Shown: piece after piece, positions 1 through 9,767 of the stretch
How the letters are laid out: each line of letters begins with the position of its first letter
Numbering within the stretch: the first letter of the stretch is position 1
Assembly (NCBI RefSeq): GCF_000018025.1
Contig: NC_009831.1
Location: 868,001-932,000, forward strand
Length of the DNA stretch: 64,000 nt
Direction of reading: 5' to 3'
Origin: Shewanella sediminis HAW-EB3
Lineage (GTDB): Bacteria; Pseudomonadota; Gammaproteobacteria; Enterobacterales; Shewanellaceae
The notes under the pieces: model-generated
Seen by the model: only the letters and a program-made list of their open reading frames with translations
The model's database searches: none
Told to the model about the DNA's origin: nothing
Translations under genes and position numbers: made by a program

Positions 1-425
1 CTGCCTGCGGTATCATCAGGATAAGAGAGAGCTTGTTCTACTCTGGTTCTGTCCTGGCTGGTCATAGACTGCAGCACTTGATTAAATACACTATCAGGCA
101 GGCTTCGCAGGATATAGGCGAGGTCATCGGTATCCATGCGTGCGGCGGCTTTTGCGACTCTCTCAGGACTCATCTGCTTGATGAGGTTATCTTTAAGTTC
201 CTCACCCAGTTCATCAAGGATTTCACCGGTATGATCTTGATCTATCAGTTGCCACAATACTTGACGGGTTCTCGGAGGGGATGACTCGAGGATAAAAGCG
301 ACATCTGAAGCGGCCATATCATGAAGCATGTTTCTCACATGAACGAACATGCCACTACCAAGGGCTTGGGTCAGCTGATTTAAACGTTGGTCTGTGAGTT
401 CGTTGTCGAGTACTTCAACTGGCAT
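1..425 (-). CDS. mgtE: Magnesium transporter MgtE, N-terminal part (cut by window edge)
   Basis: The reading frame starts with the ATG at 423-425 on the minus strand and runs without a stop to the window edge, giving 141 residues. The sequence (starting MPVEVLDNELTDQRL, then DVAFILESSPP and a DDLAYILRSLPD segment) matches the cytoplasmic MgtE N domain, a superhelical Mg2+-sensing region. The CBS pair and the membrane channel domain would lie outside the window. It sits downstream of ptsO in the same direction, 112 bp away, so it may be a separate unit. Identification rests on the N domain only. Confidence 0.85.
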   Translation of the reverse strand, partial: MPVEVLDNELTDQRLNQLTQALGSGMFVHVRNMLHDMAASDVAFILESSPPRTRQVLWQLIDQDHTGEILDELGEELKDNLIKQMSPERVAKAAARMDTDDLAYILRSLPDSVFNQVLQSMTSQDRTRVEQALSYPDDTAG

Positions 426-537
426 CGCTTCCCTCCCTAAGAGTGTGTATTTGTGCAGTTTGTAATGTATGAAAAGAGGTCAAGTCAGGCGCTAAGAGTG
501 TAAGTTTTCTGTTGTTGAGAAAATGAGACTCAGGCGA

Positions 538-813
538 TTAACTCGCCTCATCAAACTTTGCATCGACGAGGGCACAGATGGCATCGAGTGCGGCGTTAGC
601 ATCTTTACCTTCCCCCAGCAGCGTGATGGTTTTGCCCATCCCGGTTTCCAGCATGAGTAATCCTAGCACACTGGCGGCGGACGCCTTTTTATCACCTTGT
701 ACTATCGTGACCTGAGCATCGAACTCAGATGCCAATATGGCGAGTTTAGTGGCTGCGCGGGCATGTAAACCTAGCTTGTTGCAGATGGTGACCCGACGTT
801 CCAGTTTAGGCAT
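538..813 (-). CDS. ptsO: Nitrogen-PTS phosphocarrier protein NPr
   Basis: A 91-residue HPr-fold protein that passes phosphate from EI-Ntr to EIIA-Ntr (PtsN) in the regulatory nitrogen PTS. The phospho-acceptor His17 is in the motif [10 protein letters not shown], and the second conserved HPr segment ([13 protein letters not shown]) follows. Its start overlaps the end of rapZ by 8 nt, indicating translational coupling in the rpoN-hpf-ptsN-rapZ-ptsO cluster. The HPr-like gene at this position in gammaproteobacteria is NPr rather than the sugar-PTS HPr. Confidence 0.95.
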
Positions 814-1654
814 TGTTCAGTTCACGATGGCGGGCTTTAACCATATGTTTGCTATTGCTAAATAGTTTCGCTAATTGGTCGGTGACATAGACAGATCTAT
901 GTTGTCCGCCGGTACAGCCTATGGCGATAGTCAGATAGCTACGATTATTTCTTTCAAGGTGCGGCAGCCACGTTTCTAACAGGTTTTCAATTTGCCAGAT
1001 GAATTTATTAACCATAGGCTGCTGGCTGAGAAACAGCTGTACAGGTTCATCGAGGCCTGTCATGGGTCTTAGCTCTGGCTCCCAATGAGGGTTGGGGAGA
1101 AAACGAACATCGAACATAAAGTCGGCTTCTGCGGGCATGCCGTATTTGAAGCCGAAAGATTCAAAATTAATGACGAGTTCTTTATCTACAGTTCCCAATA
1201 AGATCTCTCGTACCTGATTACTCAGGTCATAGATATTGAGGTTTGAAGTATCTATGTAGTGATCGACCAGCTTAGAAACCGGCTCGAGTAGTATCCTTTC
1301 ATGCTCAATCGCTTCTTTCAAAGAAGTTTTACTTCTCGATAGTGGATGGAGTCGGCGGGTTTCGCTGTATCGCTTCAGCAGAACTTCATCTGAAGAGTTG
1401 AGAAAGAAACTGAGTAATTCAGTATCTGCAGGCAGGTTGGAAAGTTGTTTTTCGAGCTCTTTTTCCTGCTCAGGCATGTTACGAACGTCGACACTGATGG
1501 CGACAAGTTCGGTACTACCCTTAAGTTGATCGAGTAGTGAGTCCATGAGCGGTAGAGGCAAGTTATCGACACAATAGTATCCAAGGTCCTCTAAAACCCT
1601 GAGGGCGACAGATTTTCCTGATCCGGACCGACCGGATACCATAACCAGTTTCAT
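806..1654 (-). CDS. rapZ: RNase adapter protein RapZ
   Basis: A 282-residue P-loop protein. In E. coli RapZ presents the GlmZ small RNA to RNase E and so tunes GlmS and amino-sugar synthesis. Walker A is GRSGSGKS at residues 8-15, and the C-terminal conserved segment GCTGGQHRS at 246-254 belongs to the domain that binds RNA and glucosamine-6-phosphate in the family. Length matches the family (about 284). It overlaps ptsN by 4 nt (ATGA) and ptsO by 8 nt. Whether a GlmZ-like RNA exists in this organism cannot be judged here. Confidence 0.95.
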
Positions 1655-2094
1655 TGAGTAATTACCTGATAGAGTTCTGATTCATCTTGTGTTTTGCGTA
1701 ACTGCTTCAATATCAGCTTATCATTGAGCTTCTCTGCCATAGTCGACAGGGTACTCAAATGCTGCTCACATTGATCCGCAGGCACTAATAGCGCAAATAG
1801 TATATCTACCGGCTGTTTATCAATCGAGTCGAAAGCGATAGGCTCTTCACACTTGATTAGAACTGCAACTGGTTGACTTATATTGGTTAATCTCCCGTGA
1901 GGAATTGCAATACCATTACCTATCCCCGTGCTGCCCATCTTCTCTCTAGCCAAAAGGCTTTCAAATATCTCTTGAGAGGTAAGGGTCGGGTACTGGACAG
2001 CCGCAAGATCGCTGATAAGTTCCAGTACCTTTTTCTTACTGCCCGGAGTGGCGCAGGTTGTGCACTCCGGCTGCAGGATCTTACTAAGTTCCAT
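1651..2094 (-). CDS. ptsN: Nitrogen regulatory protein EIIA-Ntr (PtsN)
   Basis: A 147-residue EIIA of the fructose/mannitol fold, the terminal phospho-acceptor of the nitrogen PTS and a regulator of potassium transport and envelope functions in enterics. The phosphorylated His66 lies in the signature [12 protein letters not shown]. It is placed between hpf and rapZ, with only 2 nt between the hpf stop and its start, in the canonical rpoN cluster order. Confidence 0.95.
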
Positions 2095-2096
2095 TA

Positions 2097-2384
2097 TTAA
2101 TGTTTTGTTAGCTTCTCTTTGTGTTTAATAACCTGACGGTCTAGCTTATCAATCAGGGAGTCAATTGCGGCATACATGTCCGCATTTTCAGACGTAGCAA
2201 AAACCTCACCACCGGAAAGGTGGAGTTTTGCTTCCGCCTTTTGCTGCATTTTCTGAACATTTAAAATAACGTGCACATTATTGATCTGATCGAAATGCCG
2301 TTCAAGTTTAGTAAACTTTTCTTCAACGTATTGACGTAGTGATGTTGTAATTTCAATGTGGTGCCCTGTTAGGTTTATTTGCAT
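2097..2384 (-). CDS. hpf: Ribosome hibernation promoting factor HPF
   Basis: A 95-residue short-type HPF/YfiA family protein that binds the 30S decoding region and promotes 100S ribosome dimers in stationary phase. It starts MQINLTGHHIEITTSLRQYVEEK, of which the first 16 residues are the family hallmark, and ends with a basic tail (HKEKLTKH). The short length fits HPF rather than long HPF. It lies directly downstream of rpoN (66 bp gap). Confidence 0.94.
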   Translation of the reverse strand: MQINLTGHHIEITTSLRQYVEEKFTKLERHFDQINNVHVILNVQKMQQKAEAKLHLSGGEVFATSENADMYAAIDSLIDKLDRQVIKHKEKLTKH

Positions 2385-2450
2385 AGAATTACTCCTCCGT
2401 TTCCGATTGTGTTATGTAAACTAACGCTTGCTTATGATCTCAATAACGCT

Positions 2451-3944
2451 TTATAAACTCTTACGCTGATTCGATGGGGGGATGAGCAGAGCTTCACGAT
2501 ATTTGGCAATCGTTCGCCTCGCCACTTTGATCCCCTGTTCCCCCAGTAGCGTCGCCATTTTGCTGTCGCTCAGGGGTTTCTTCTGGTTTTCGGCTGCGAT
2601 CAACTTCTTAATGAAAGCGCGTATCGCAGTCGATGAACATTCTCCACCATCATCCGTACCGACATGACTGGAGAAGAAGTACTTCAATTCAAATATCCCT
2701 CTGGGGGTGTGCATATACTTCTGTGTTGTGACACGTGAAATGGTCGATTCATGCATTTCAACCGCTTCGGCGATGTCGTTCAGCACCATAGGCTTCATCG
2801 CTTCTTCACCGAACTCGAAGAAACCTTGTTGAAATTTCACTATGCAGTTAGAGACTTTCAGCAGGGTCTCATTACGACTTTCCAGGCTCTTAATAAACCA
2901 CTTGGCTTCTTGCAGGTGACCTCGGATATATTGCCCATCGGCTTGATTCTTTGTGCTTCTGGCCATGGAGGCATAGTGCTGATTGACATTAATCTTAGGC
3001 ATATAATCCGGGTTTAACTCCACGACCCAGCGACCTTTCTTTTTGGTCACGGTGACGTCCGGGATCACATACTCATCTCGCCCAGGAGTAATGGCCAGTC
3101 CCGGTCTTGGGTTCAGCGTCTGGATCAGTGCAATCGCCTCTCTGAGATCATCTTCTTTCAATTTAGTCTTGCGCATTAGCAGACGGAAATCACGTCCGGC
3201 AATAAGGTCTAAATGTTCTTTGATCAAGAGTTTGGCATTGCCGATATGAGGAGTCGTGTCGGCATATTGGGCGAGCTGAATCGAGAGGCATTCACTGAGA
3301 TCTCTTGCCGCAATACCGATAGGATCGAAATGCTGAACACGCTTGAGTACGGCTTCAACTTCATCCTGTTCAATTTCAGGGTCGCCCATTGCCTCGAGAA
3401 TATCGTCGACACTTTGAGTCAGGTAACCGCGTTCGTCGATGGCGTCGATAATGGCGGTGGCGATGGCTAGATCATTATCGGAGAAAGGGGTGAGGTTTTT
3501 TTGCCATTCAAGGTGTTCATATAAGCCTTCGCTGGTTTCACCTTGAAAGGGCATATCGTCGTCGCGCATTGCCCCGGAACTGGAGTTTGGGGTCGCAGTA
3601 TAGACCTCGTCCCACGTGGTATCCATGGGAAGATCTTCTGGCATGGAATCTTGGGTCAGTGCATCGGATGTCTCGACGGCTGAGCTATCTTGTGGGCCTT
3701 CGTTATCTGTATCACCTTCTGCTGAGGCGCTATATTCAGGCTCATCACTGGCTTTACTATCACTATTGACGGGCTCTGCATCGACTTGCTCTTCATCCAA
3801 CTCAAGTAGTGGGTTGGAGTCTAATGCTTGTTGGATCTCTTGTTGCAGTTCCAGCGACGAAAGCTGCAAAAGGCGTATTGCCTGTTGCAGCTGTGGTGTC
3901 ATGGTTAACTGCTGACCCATTTTGAGCTGGAGTGACGCTTTCAT
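2451..3944 (-). CDS. rpoN: RNA polymerase sigma-54 factor RpoN
   Basis: A 497-residue sigma-54. Region I is glutamine-rich ([20 protein letters not shown], ending in NPLLE), an acidic region II spans about 45-120, then the core-binding domain, a helix-turn-helix region and the C-terminal RpoN box [10 protein letters not shown] at 475-484, which reads the -24 element. All segments needed for activator-dependent transcription are present. A strong -24/-12 promoter exists in the same window at 45649-45665. Confidence 0.97.
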   Translation of the reverse strand: MKASLQLKMGQQLTMTPQLQQAIRLLQLSSLELQQEIQQALDSNPLLELDEEQVDAEPVNSDSKASDEPEYSASAEGDTDNEGPQDSSAVETSDALTQDSMPEDLPMDTTWDEVYTATPNSSSGAMRDDDMPFQGETSEGLYEHLEWQKNLTPFSDNDLAIATAIIDAIDERGYLTQSVDDILEAMGDPEIEQDEVEAVLKRVQHFDPIGIAARDLSECLSIQLAQYADTTPHIGNAKLLIKEHLDLIAGRDFRLLMRKTKLKEDDLREAIALIQTLNPRPGLAITPGRDEYVIPDVTVTKKKGRWVVELNPDYMPKINVNQHYASMARSTKNQADGQYIRGHLQEAKWFIKSLESRNETLLKVSNCIVKFQQGFFEFGEEAMKPMVLNDIAEAVEMHESTISRVTTQKYMHTPRGIFELKYFFSSHVGTDDGGECSSTAIRAFIKKLIAAENQKKPLSDSKMATLLGEQGIKVARRTIAKYREALLIPPSNQRKSL

Positions 3945-4022
3945 TTACCGCTATTCCCTTATTTTGTAATTATAAAATGAGAAAGCCTGCTAAATAATTT
4001 TTGGGGTTTCTCTGCCCCCTTA

Positions 4023-4043
4023 ACTCGCTATCTGTTTGCGAGT
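4023..4043 (-). other. Hairpin between lptB and rpoN
   Basis: ACTCGC (4023-4028) and GCGAGT (4038-4043) form a 6-bp inverted repeat with a 9-nt loop in the 140-bp gap between lptB and rpoN. No T-run follows on either strand, so it is not a convincing terminator; it might be a processing or attenuation site. Confidence 0.3.
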
Positions 4044-4084
4044 CTTAACGAATCTGTTACTTGAAAATCGATGCTATAGATTAA

Positions 4085-4816
4085 CTATAGCTTGAATTGT
4101 TCACCTAAGTACACAGCCCGTACCTGCTGATTGTCCAAGATTTCGGCAGGGGTGCCTTCTGCTATTAAGTTTCCGTGACTCACGATGTAGGCGTGTTCAC
4201 AAACGTCCAGTGTTTCACGAACGTTATGGTCTGTTATTAGCACGCCAAGGCCTCGACTCTTGAGCTGTAAGATGATTTTCTTGATGTCGATAACGGAAAT
4301 CGGATCGACGCCGGCAAAAGGTTCATCGAGCAAGATAAATTTTGGATTCGCCGCCAAAGCTCGTGCAATTTCGACTCGTCGACGTTCACCACCAGACAAG
4401 GCCATACCGAGACTGTCTCTGATATGAGTAATATGGAACTCTTCTAACAGGTGTTCGAGCTGCTCTTCGCGTTCATTGTTACTCATCTCAGAGCGGGTCT
4501 GTAATACCGCCATGATGTTATCTCTGACGGACAGTTTACGGAAAATACTGGCTTCTTGAGGCAGATAACCTATCCCTTTTCTGGCGCGTAGATGCATGGG
4601 ATCTAAGGTCAGGTCATCCTCGTCGATAAAGATGCGTCCCTTATCGCTCTGCACTAAGCCGACCACCATATAAAATGTGGTGGTTTTTCCCGCACCATTT
4701 GGGCCTAACAGGCCGACAATTTGCCCTGTTTTTACTGTGAGACTCACATCTTGTACTACGGCACGACTCTTATAGCTCTTGGCGAGGTTAACGGCCTTTA
4801 GCGTCATCTCGCTCAT
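4085..4816 (-). CDS. lptB: LPS export ABC transporter ATPase LptB
   Basis: A 243-residue ABC ATPase that powers LPS extraction by LptFG at the inner membrane. Walker A GPNGAGKT is at 38-45, followed by the signature [13 protein letters not shown], the Walker B segment [13 protein letters not shown] and the switch histidine in ITDHNVRE. The start overlaps the stop of lptA by 4 nt. LptF and LptG are not in this window, as expected since they usually lie elsewhere. Confidence 0.97.
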   Translation of the reverse strand: MSEMTLKAVNLAKSYKSRAVVQDVSLTVKTGQIVGLLGPNGAGKTTTFYMVVGLVQSDKGRIFIDEDDLTLDPMHLRARKGIGYLPQEASIFRKLSVRDNIMAVLQTRSEMSNNEREEQLEHLLEEFHITHIRDSLGMALSGGERRRVEIARALAANPKFILLDEPFAGVDPISVIDIKKIILQLKSRGLGVLITDHNVRETLDVCEHAYIVSHGNLIAEGTPAEILDNQQVRAVYLGEQFKL

Positions 4817-5466
4817 TTTGGCTCCTGTTTTATAGTCGTTTGTTCCGGCTGAGTCTCTTTTTTCGTCTCAGGTTCATCTGATGGTGTTAGAGTTTTTGTC
4901 TCAGGTTTTGTCTCTTCCTGATAGTTTTCTGGCTCATCTGATGGTGTTGGTATTTGCTGTTCAGGCTTTGTCTCTTCCTGATAGTTTTCAGGTTGAATGA
5001 TGGTGATCACTCTGTCATTGCCGGTACTTTCAGCAATGAGTTGTTGCTTAGCGATGTTATAACGGATCTGGTGTCCCGTTACTTGGCTGCCAGCCTGTTC
5101 CAGAGTGGCATTCCCGATAAGGGTTAGGGTTCGACTGGAGAGTTCGTAGCGTATCTCTTTGGCACTCGCTGATGCCGGGCGACCATCTTCCATTATCTGT
5201 GAATAGGTGGCAGGGCTTCCCGTTGCAACCAGTATCTTTCCGCCACCTTCCTCTTTAGAAAATGCCCTGAGCTCATCGGCCAGGATCTTTACTGAACCCT
5301 GCGTGACTTCGACGGGGCCATTGAAGATGATCTGGTTATTTTTAATATCCGCTTCCTGGCTGGCGGCAGAGATCTTAACTTCTTGCTTTAGATCGTCCAG
5401 TTTAGCCATACCACTAAAACTAACTATAGATAGTAAGGCGATGATAAGTAATTTATTTTGCTTCAT
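4813..5466 (-). CDS. lptA: LPS transport periplasmic protein LptA with a repeated C-terminal tail
   Basis: LptA forms the periplasmic bridge carrying LPS from LptC to LptD. The ATG at 5466 is chosen because AAGGA stands just upstream; an in-frame ATG at 5478 is less well placed. The 217-residue product has a signal peptide ([21 protein letters not shown]) and an OstA-type beta-jellyroll. The last about 60 residues are unusual: two near-identical 20-residue units starting [10 protein letters not shown] and ending TPSDEP, then a degenerate third unit. This acidic, Pro/Glu-rich tail makes it longer than the E. coli protein (185 residues). The start overlaps lptC. Confidence 0.93.
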   Translation of the reverse strand: MKQNKLLIIALLSIVSFSGMAKLDDLKQEVKISAASQEADIKNNQIIFNGPVEVTQGSVKILADELRAFSKEEGGGKILVATGSPATYSQIMEDGRPASASAKEIRYELSSRTLTLIGNATLEQAGSQVTGHQIRYNIAKQQLIAESTGNDRVITIIQPENYQEETKPEQQIPTPSDEPENYQEETKPETKTLTPSDEPETKKETQPEQTTIKQEPK

Positions 5467-6010
5467 ATATTCCTTCAACCTGACTGGTTAATTGCACACT
5501 CTGAGCATTAAGGTCTGCGTAGAGTCCAACCCCTTTAATCATAAAATCGCTACCTGTGATATAGATATCGCGATCCGATGTCATAACCATAGTATTTAGA
5601 TCTAATTCAAGGTAAGTCGTCTTAATTGTCTGAACAGGCTCTTCCGGGCTAATCGCATCAATAATAACATCCTTCTCCAGAATCACTTTACCCGATTTCT
5701 TGTTCAGTGTTCCCTGAGACGATTGAAGACGCCATTGAGCTTGTCCCTTATCGGGATAAACCAGATAGATGGGCTGTGTGAAGTAGGTCATGTTGGCCTC
5801 TTCAAAATGCTCCATATGTGTCGCTGTAACCCGGCTATTAACCAGGCCTAACTCATTATACTCTACGCTTCGCAGATTATCGGCAACATAGTCTGGTCGA
5901 AGGCTGGCATCTATTGCCACCTCCTCTTCGCCTCTTTTCGATTGCACCTGCCAATAAAGTATTAAGGCCGTACCAAAGAAAGCGATAATGGCCAGAGTCA
6001 CTCTATTCAT
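5453..6010 (-). CDS. lptC: LPS export protein LptC
   Basis: A 185-residue bitopic inner-membrane protein linking LptBFG to LptA. One N-terminal transmembrane helix (about residues 6-21, LAIIAFFGTALILYWQ) is followed by a periplasmic OstA-like domain. It overlaps kdsC by 4 nt at its start and lptA by 14 nt at its end, giving the order kdsC-lptC-lptA-lptB found across gammaproteobacteria. Confidence 0.94.
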   Translation of the reverse strand: MNRVTLAIIAFFGTALILYWQVQSKRGEEEVAIDASLRPDYVADNLRSVEYNELGLVNSRVTATHMEHFEEANMTYFTQPIYLVYPDKGQAQWRLQSSQGTLNKKSGKVILEKDVIIDAISPEEPVQTIKTTYLELDLNTMVMTSDRDIYITGSDFMIKGVGLYADLNAQSVQLTSQVEGIYEAK

Positions 6011-6558
6011 ATACTCATTCCATGAGCGGTATCGAACTTATCCTGGCTGAGTAACAAAAGATCCGTCAATTCACGCAATGCACCGTGGCCACCACGAATA
6101 TGCGTGGTGAAGTCGACATGTTGTTTAACATAAGGGTGTCCGTCGGCGACGCACACAGATAATCCCACCTGCTTCATCACCGGAAGATCGACCATGTCAT
6201 CACCAATATAGGCGACCTGCTGCGGGCTGACATTATAGAGAGTGAGCAGGTCCTGATATGGCACCATCTTGTCGTCTACGCCTTGGTAGATATGGGTGAT
6301 CCCAAGCGCCGTCATACGGTCTTCGACTATCTGAGATTTACGCCCTGTGATGATAGCGACAGGAATATCACTGGTCAGCAGAGACCTGACTCCATAGCCG
6401 TCTCTGGTATGAAAGGTTTTCAGCTCTTCACCGCTGTTACTCATATAAACCAGGCCATCGGAGAAGACACCATCAACATCACAGATGAGTAACTTGATAT
6501 TTTTTGCTTTTTGCCAAACATCTTCACTTATGGGACCGTAAAAACCTTGATGTGACAT
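6007..6558 (-). CDS. kdsC: 3-deoxy-D-manno-octulosonate 8-phosphate phosphatase KdsC
   Basis: A 183-residue HAD-family phosphatase that removes phosphate from KDO-8-phosphate, giving KDO for the LPS inner core. The nucleophile and acid/base aspartates are Asp27 and Asp29 in ICDVDGVFSDG, and the Mg-binding motif IGDDMVDLPVM follows. No large cap domain is present, as expected for this tetrameric subclass. It lies between kdsD and lptC. Confidence 0.96.
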   Translation of the reverse strand: MSHQGFYGPISEDVWQKAKNIKLLICDVDGVFSDGLVYMSNSGEELKTFHTRDGYGVRSLLTSDIPVAIITGRKSQIVEDRMTALGITHIYQGVDDKMVPYQDLLTLYNVSPQQVAYIGDDMVDLPVMKQVGLSVCVADGHPYVKQHVDFTTHIRGGHGALRELTDLLLLSQDKFDTAHGMSI

Positions 6559-6645
6559 GTTAAGCGCCTCCCGCTTTAAATTTGCCTAAATTCTTAAACC
6601 TGCAGTAATACCGTGTTTGACGCACTAAACTTAGCGCTGACACGG

Positions 6646-7623
6646 CTAGATCACTCCCGCTTTTACCATATCCAGCATGTTCAATGCACCGATTGGCTGT
6701 TGCTGTTCATCGATGACAATCAGGCCGTTAATGTCTTTCTCTTCCATCACTTTCAATGCTTCGGCTGCCAAAATATCATCGGAAACTGTCACGCAGCCTC
6801 TGCTCATGGCATCACTTATCGAGGTCTTTCTCAGATTGACTTCTGCGTCGATAACCCTGCGCAGATCGCCATCGGTAAAGATACCGACGAGTTTATTATC
6901 ATCATCGACGACGGCTGTCATTCCCAGCCCTTTCTTTGAGATCTCATATAGCGCATCTGTGATACAGATATTATGGCTGACCAGAGGGAGCTCGGAAGCT
7001 TTATGCATAACATCGCTGACTTTTAGCAGTAATTTTCGGCCTAAGCTACCGCCTGGGTGTGACAAGGCAAAATCATCCTTGGTAAACCCTCTGGCCTGTA
7101 GCAGTGCGACGGCTAGAGCATCCCCCATAACTAATGTGGCAGTCGTGCTGGAGGTCGGCGCAAGCCCCAGAGGACAAGCCTCTTCCGGTACTTCGATACA
7201 CAGGTGTACGATAGACAGCTTTGCCATATTCGATTCGGGCTTACCCGTAACGGCGATGATTGGAAGTCCCATTCGCTTGATCACCGGCATCAAGGTGAGA
7301 ATTTCACTGGCTTCACCTGAGTTGGAGATAGCTAAGATGATATCATTTTCACTCAGAACGCCAAGATCGCCATGGCTGGCTTCACCGGGGTGCACGAAGA
7401 ATGCGGGGGTGCCAGTACTGGCTAAGGTTGCCGAAATCTTATTACCTATATGTCCGGATTTGCCCATCCCCATGACGATGACCTTACCGGTACATTCGAG
7501 GATTAACCGACACGCCGTGGCAAACTCTGCAGAATCTACATATTGGTATAGATTATCGAGAGCATTTCTTTCGATATCGATAACATTTCTGCCCCATTGG
7601 CGTAATTGAGTTTCATCTACCAT
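6646..7623 (-). CDS. kdsD: Arabinose-5-phosphate isomerase KdsD
   Basis: A 325-residue enzyme converting ribulose-5-phosphate to arabinose-5-phosphate, the first committed precursor of KDO. It has an N-terminal SIS sugar-isomerase domain (VIVMGMGKSGHIGNKISATL and SNSGEASEI) and a C-terminal pair of CBS domains (about 205-325). Gene order kdsD-kdsC-lptC-lptA-lptB couples KDO synthesis with LPS export. Confidence 0.96.
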   Translation of the reverse strand: MVDETQLRQWGRNVIDIERNALDNLYQYVDSAEFATACRLILECTGKVIVMGMGKSGHIGNKISATLASTGTPAFFVHPGEASHGDLGVLSENDIILAISNSGEASEILTLMPVIKRMGLPIIAVTGKPESNMAKLSIVHLCIEVPEEACPLGLAPTSSTTATLVMGDALAVALLQARGFTKDDFALSHPGGSLGRKLLLKVSDVMHKASELPLVSHNICITDALYEISKKGLGMTAVVDDDNKLVGIFTDGDLRRVIDAEVNLRKTSISDAMSRGCVTVSDDILAAEALKVMEEKDINGLIVIDEQQQPIGALNMLDMVKAGVI

Positions 7624-7662
7624 TTTTATCTCTCTGTTGATTCGGCTTTATCACTCTCGGGA

Positions 7663-8622
7663 TTAAGCGAGAAAAAGGACTGCTTGATACGCAACAAAAG
7701 TACAAAGTAACACAACACCATGCCAAGGCTTTAATTGGCGAACGCGTCCACTAAGTAATATGAGAACAGCTAGGGCGCTGCTGGTTGCGAGTACCATATA
7801 AAAATCTCGCGTGCTGGCCGCGGCATCAACCTCTCCGGGAGCGATAATGCCTGGTAATGCCAGTACTGCGAGGATATTGAATAAGTTTGAGCCGACTATG
7901 TTACCTATTGCCAGATCGTCTTCTTTCTTGAGCACACCGGCCACACAGGCTGCAAGTTCGGGCAAGCTGGTACCGATAGCGATAATCGTCAGGCCTATCA
8001 CCAGATCTGAAAGGTGATAGGCTTTGGCAATGCCTACGGCTCCCTGTACCATCCAGTCAGCCGAAAGGGGTAATAATATGATGCCGACGACCAACCAGAG
8101 CACAGCTTTATATGTTGGGACCCCTTTAGGGATCTCGTCATCGGCCTCAACTTCTAGCGGGTCATGATTCTTATTGGTTAATCCATGCCAGATAAGATAG
8201 CCCATGAGGATAAAAAACAGCCCCATCAGCATGAATCCTTCTATGCGGGTGAGGAAGCCATCATGAAGGAAGTAGCCGGCAATCATCGTTGCACCGAGCA
8301 TCAATGGGATTTCACGTAGCAGGGTCTGAGAGCTGACTGAGATAGCGCCTAACAGGGCTGTGATACCTAAGATGAGAGTGATGTTGGCAACATTTGACCC
8401 CAGTACATTACCGATAGCGGTATCTGTCATGCCTTCTATTGAAGCGGTTGCGGCAACGAACATCTCTGGGGCGGAGCTTCCCATCGCGACAATGGTGAGT
8501 CCTATCAACATTGGAGGAAGTCCGAGGTTTCTTGCAAAGGCTGCAGCGCCATAAACAAACTTGTCAGCACTCCAAACCAGGGCACCCAATCCAGCGATAA
8601 GCATGAAAATATTAAATAACAT
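7663..8622 (-). CDS. Calcium/sodium antiporter, CaxA/YrbG family
   Basis: An inner-membrane cation/Ca2+ exchanger of about 319 residues with ten or so hydrophobic segments. The two inverted alpha repeats are visible: GLTIVAMGSSAPE-MFVA near the N-terminus with NVLGSNVANI, and GLTIIAIGTSLPELAA with NIVGSNLFNI in the second half. The open frame extends to an ATG at 8694, but the ATG at 8622 (MLFNIFMLIAG) matches the length and start of E. coli YrbG. It stands upstream of kdsD and divergent from mlaF, as yrbG does in E. coli, although the mla genes point the other way here. Confidence 0.9.
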   Translation of the reverse strand: MLFNIFMLIAGLGALVWSADKFVYGAAAFARNLGLPPMLIGLTIVAMGSSAPEMFVAATASIEGMTDTAIGNVLGSNVANITLILGITALLGAISVSSQTLLREIPLMLGATMIAGYFLHDGFLTRIEGFMLMGLFFILMGYLIWHGLTNKNHDPLEVEADDEIPKGVPTYKAVLWLVVGIILLPLSADWMVQGAVGIAKAYHLSDLVIGLTIIAIGTSLPELAACVAGVLKKEDDLAIGNIVGSNLFNILAVLALPGIIAPGEVDAAASTRDFYMVLATSSALAVLILLSGRVRQLKPWHGVVLLCTFVAYQAVLFLA

Positions 8623-8887
8623 CAAATTACATTCTAAAGATAGTCTGACGCGCATTTTCGCTGGAAATGAGCAAAATTGAAAGTATTGAGGCAAGATAGT
8701 GTCGATTCAGTTGTGCCGAATAGGGCAATTACGTACAATTTGACTCTTTTCTTTCGCCAGACTTCCCAATTATTGTGGAATGTGCGCGATGTGGGATCAT
8801 AAAGATGAGACAACAAAAAGCATTAAGTGTTTCTTTGTCTTTCGTCTGACTAGTCGTCTTCTCACCCTTTGCATAAATGGAAGTGAA

Positions 8888-9703
8888 ATGAATCACCAGA
8901 TGTCAATCGAGCCGAAACCATTGGTTGAAATTCAGAATTTGAATTTCAGCAGGGGCGAACATGTCATTTTTGATGATATCAGCCTGTCTATCCCTAAGGG
9001 GAAAGTCACCGCCATCATGGGGCCCAGTGGGATTGGTAAAACGACACTGTTGAAATTAATGGGCGGACAGCTGATACCTGACTCCGGGCGTGTGCTGTTT
9101 GATGGGCAAGATGTGCATAGATGCAACCGAGAAGAGTTGTTCAATATGCGTAAACGAATGAGCATGTTGTTTCAAAGTGGTGCACTTTTTACCGATATGA
9201 ATGTGTTCGACAATGTGGCATTTGCGTTAAGAGAGCACTCAGGTTTATCTGAGAAGATCATTGAGCGCATTGTACTGATGAAACTTGAAGCCGTCGGACT
9301 GCGAGGCACGGCATCAATGATGCCCAGTGAGCTTTCCGGAGGAATGCAACGCAGAGCAGCCCTTGCCAGAGCAATAGCGCTCGAGCCTGAGATGGTGATG
9401 TACGATGAACCTTTTGCCGGTCAAGATCCTGTCTCTATGGGGGTCCTGGTTAAATTGATCAGTGAGCTGTCCGATGCACTTCAGCTAACCTCTGTGGTTA
9501 TCTCTCATGATGTACAAGAAGTATTAAGTATTGCCGATTATGTTTATGTGATGGCCGATAAGCGAATCATCGCTCACGGGACTCCACTTGAGTTGAAAAA
9601 TGCTGACAATCCTCAATTAAAACAGTTTATCGGCGGAGAGCCGGATGGTCCCGTTCCATTTCATTTTCCTGCTAAGGATTACCAAAAGGAGCTAGTAGGA
9701 TAG
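8888..9703 (+). CDS. mlaF: Phospholipid transport ABC ATPase MlaF
   Basis: ATPase of the MlaFEDB complex that moves phospholipids between the membranes to maintain outer-membrane asymmetry. The ATG at 8888 follows GGAAGTGAA and gives 271 residues; the frame extends upstream to 8780 without family-like sequence. Walker A GPSGIGKT is at 45-52, signature ELSGGMQRRAALARA, Walker B MVMYDEPFAGQDP and the switch His in VISHDVQE. First gene of mlaFEDCB-ibaG-murA. Confidence 0.96.
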   Translation: MNHQMSIEPKPLVEIQNLNFSRGEHVIFDDISLSIPKGKVTAIMGPSGIGKTTLLKLMGGQLIPDSGRVLFDGQDVHRCNREELFNMRKRMSMLFQSGALFTDMNVFDNVAFALREHSGLSEKIIERIVLMKLEAVGLRGTASMMPSELSGGMQRRAALARAIALEPEMVMYDEPFAGQDPVSMGVLVKLISELSDALQLTSVVISHDVQEVLSIADYVYVMADKRIIAHGTPLELKNADNPQLKQFIGGEPDGPVPFHFPAKDYQKELVG

Positions 9704-9767
9704 AGATGATGGAGATAAATCATATTTTCTTATTTAAGTGTCATTGCATCATTCTCGGGAGTGATCA

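Noticed and set aside
33..284. 83-codon plus-strand ORF at the window start
   Set aside because: Antisense to the mgtE N domain, which is clearly recognisable on the other strand.
6677..7609. 310-codon plus-strand ORF opposite kdsD
   Set aside because: Antisense shadow of a well-conserved enzyme gene; the translation is Ser/Ile-rich with no family features.
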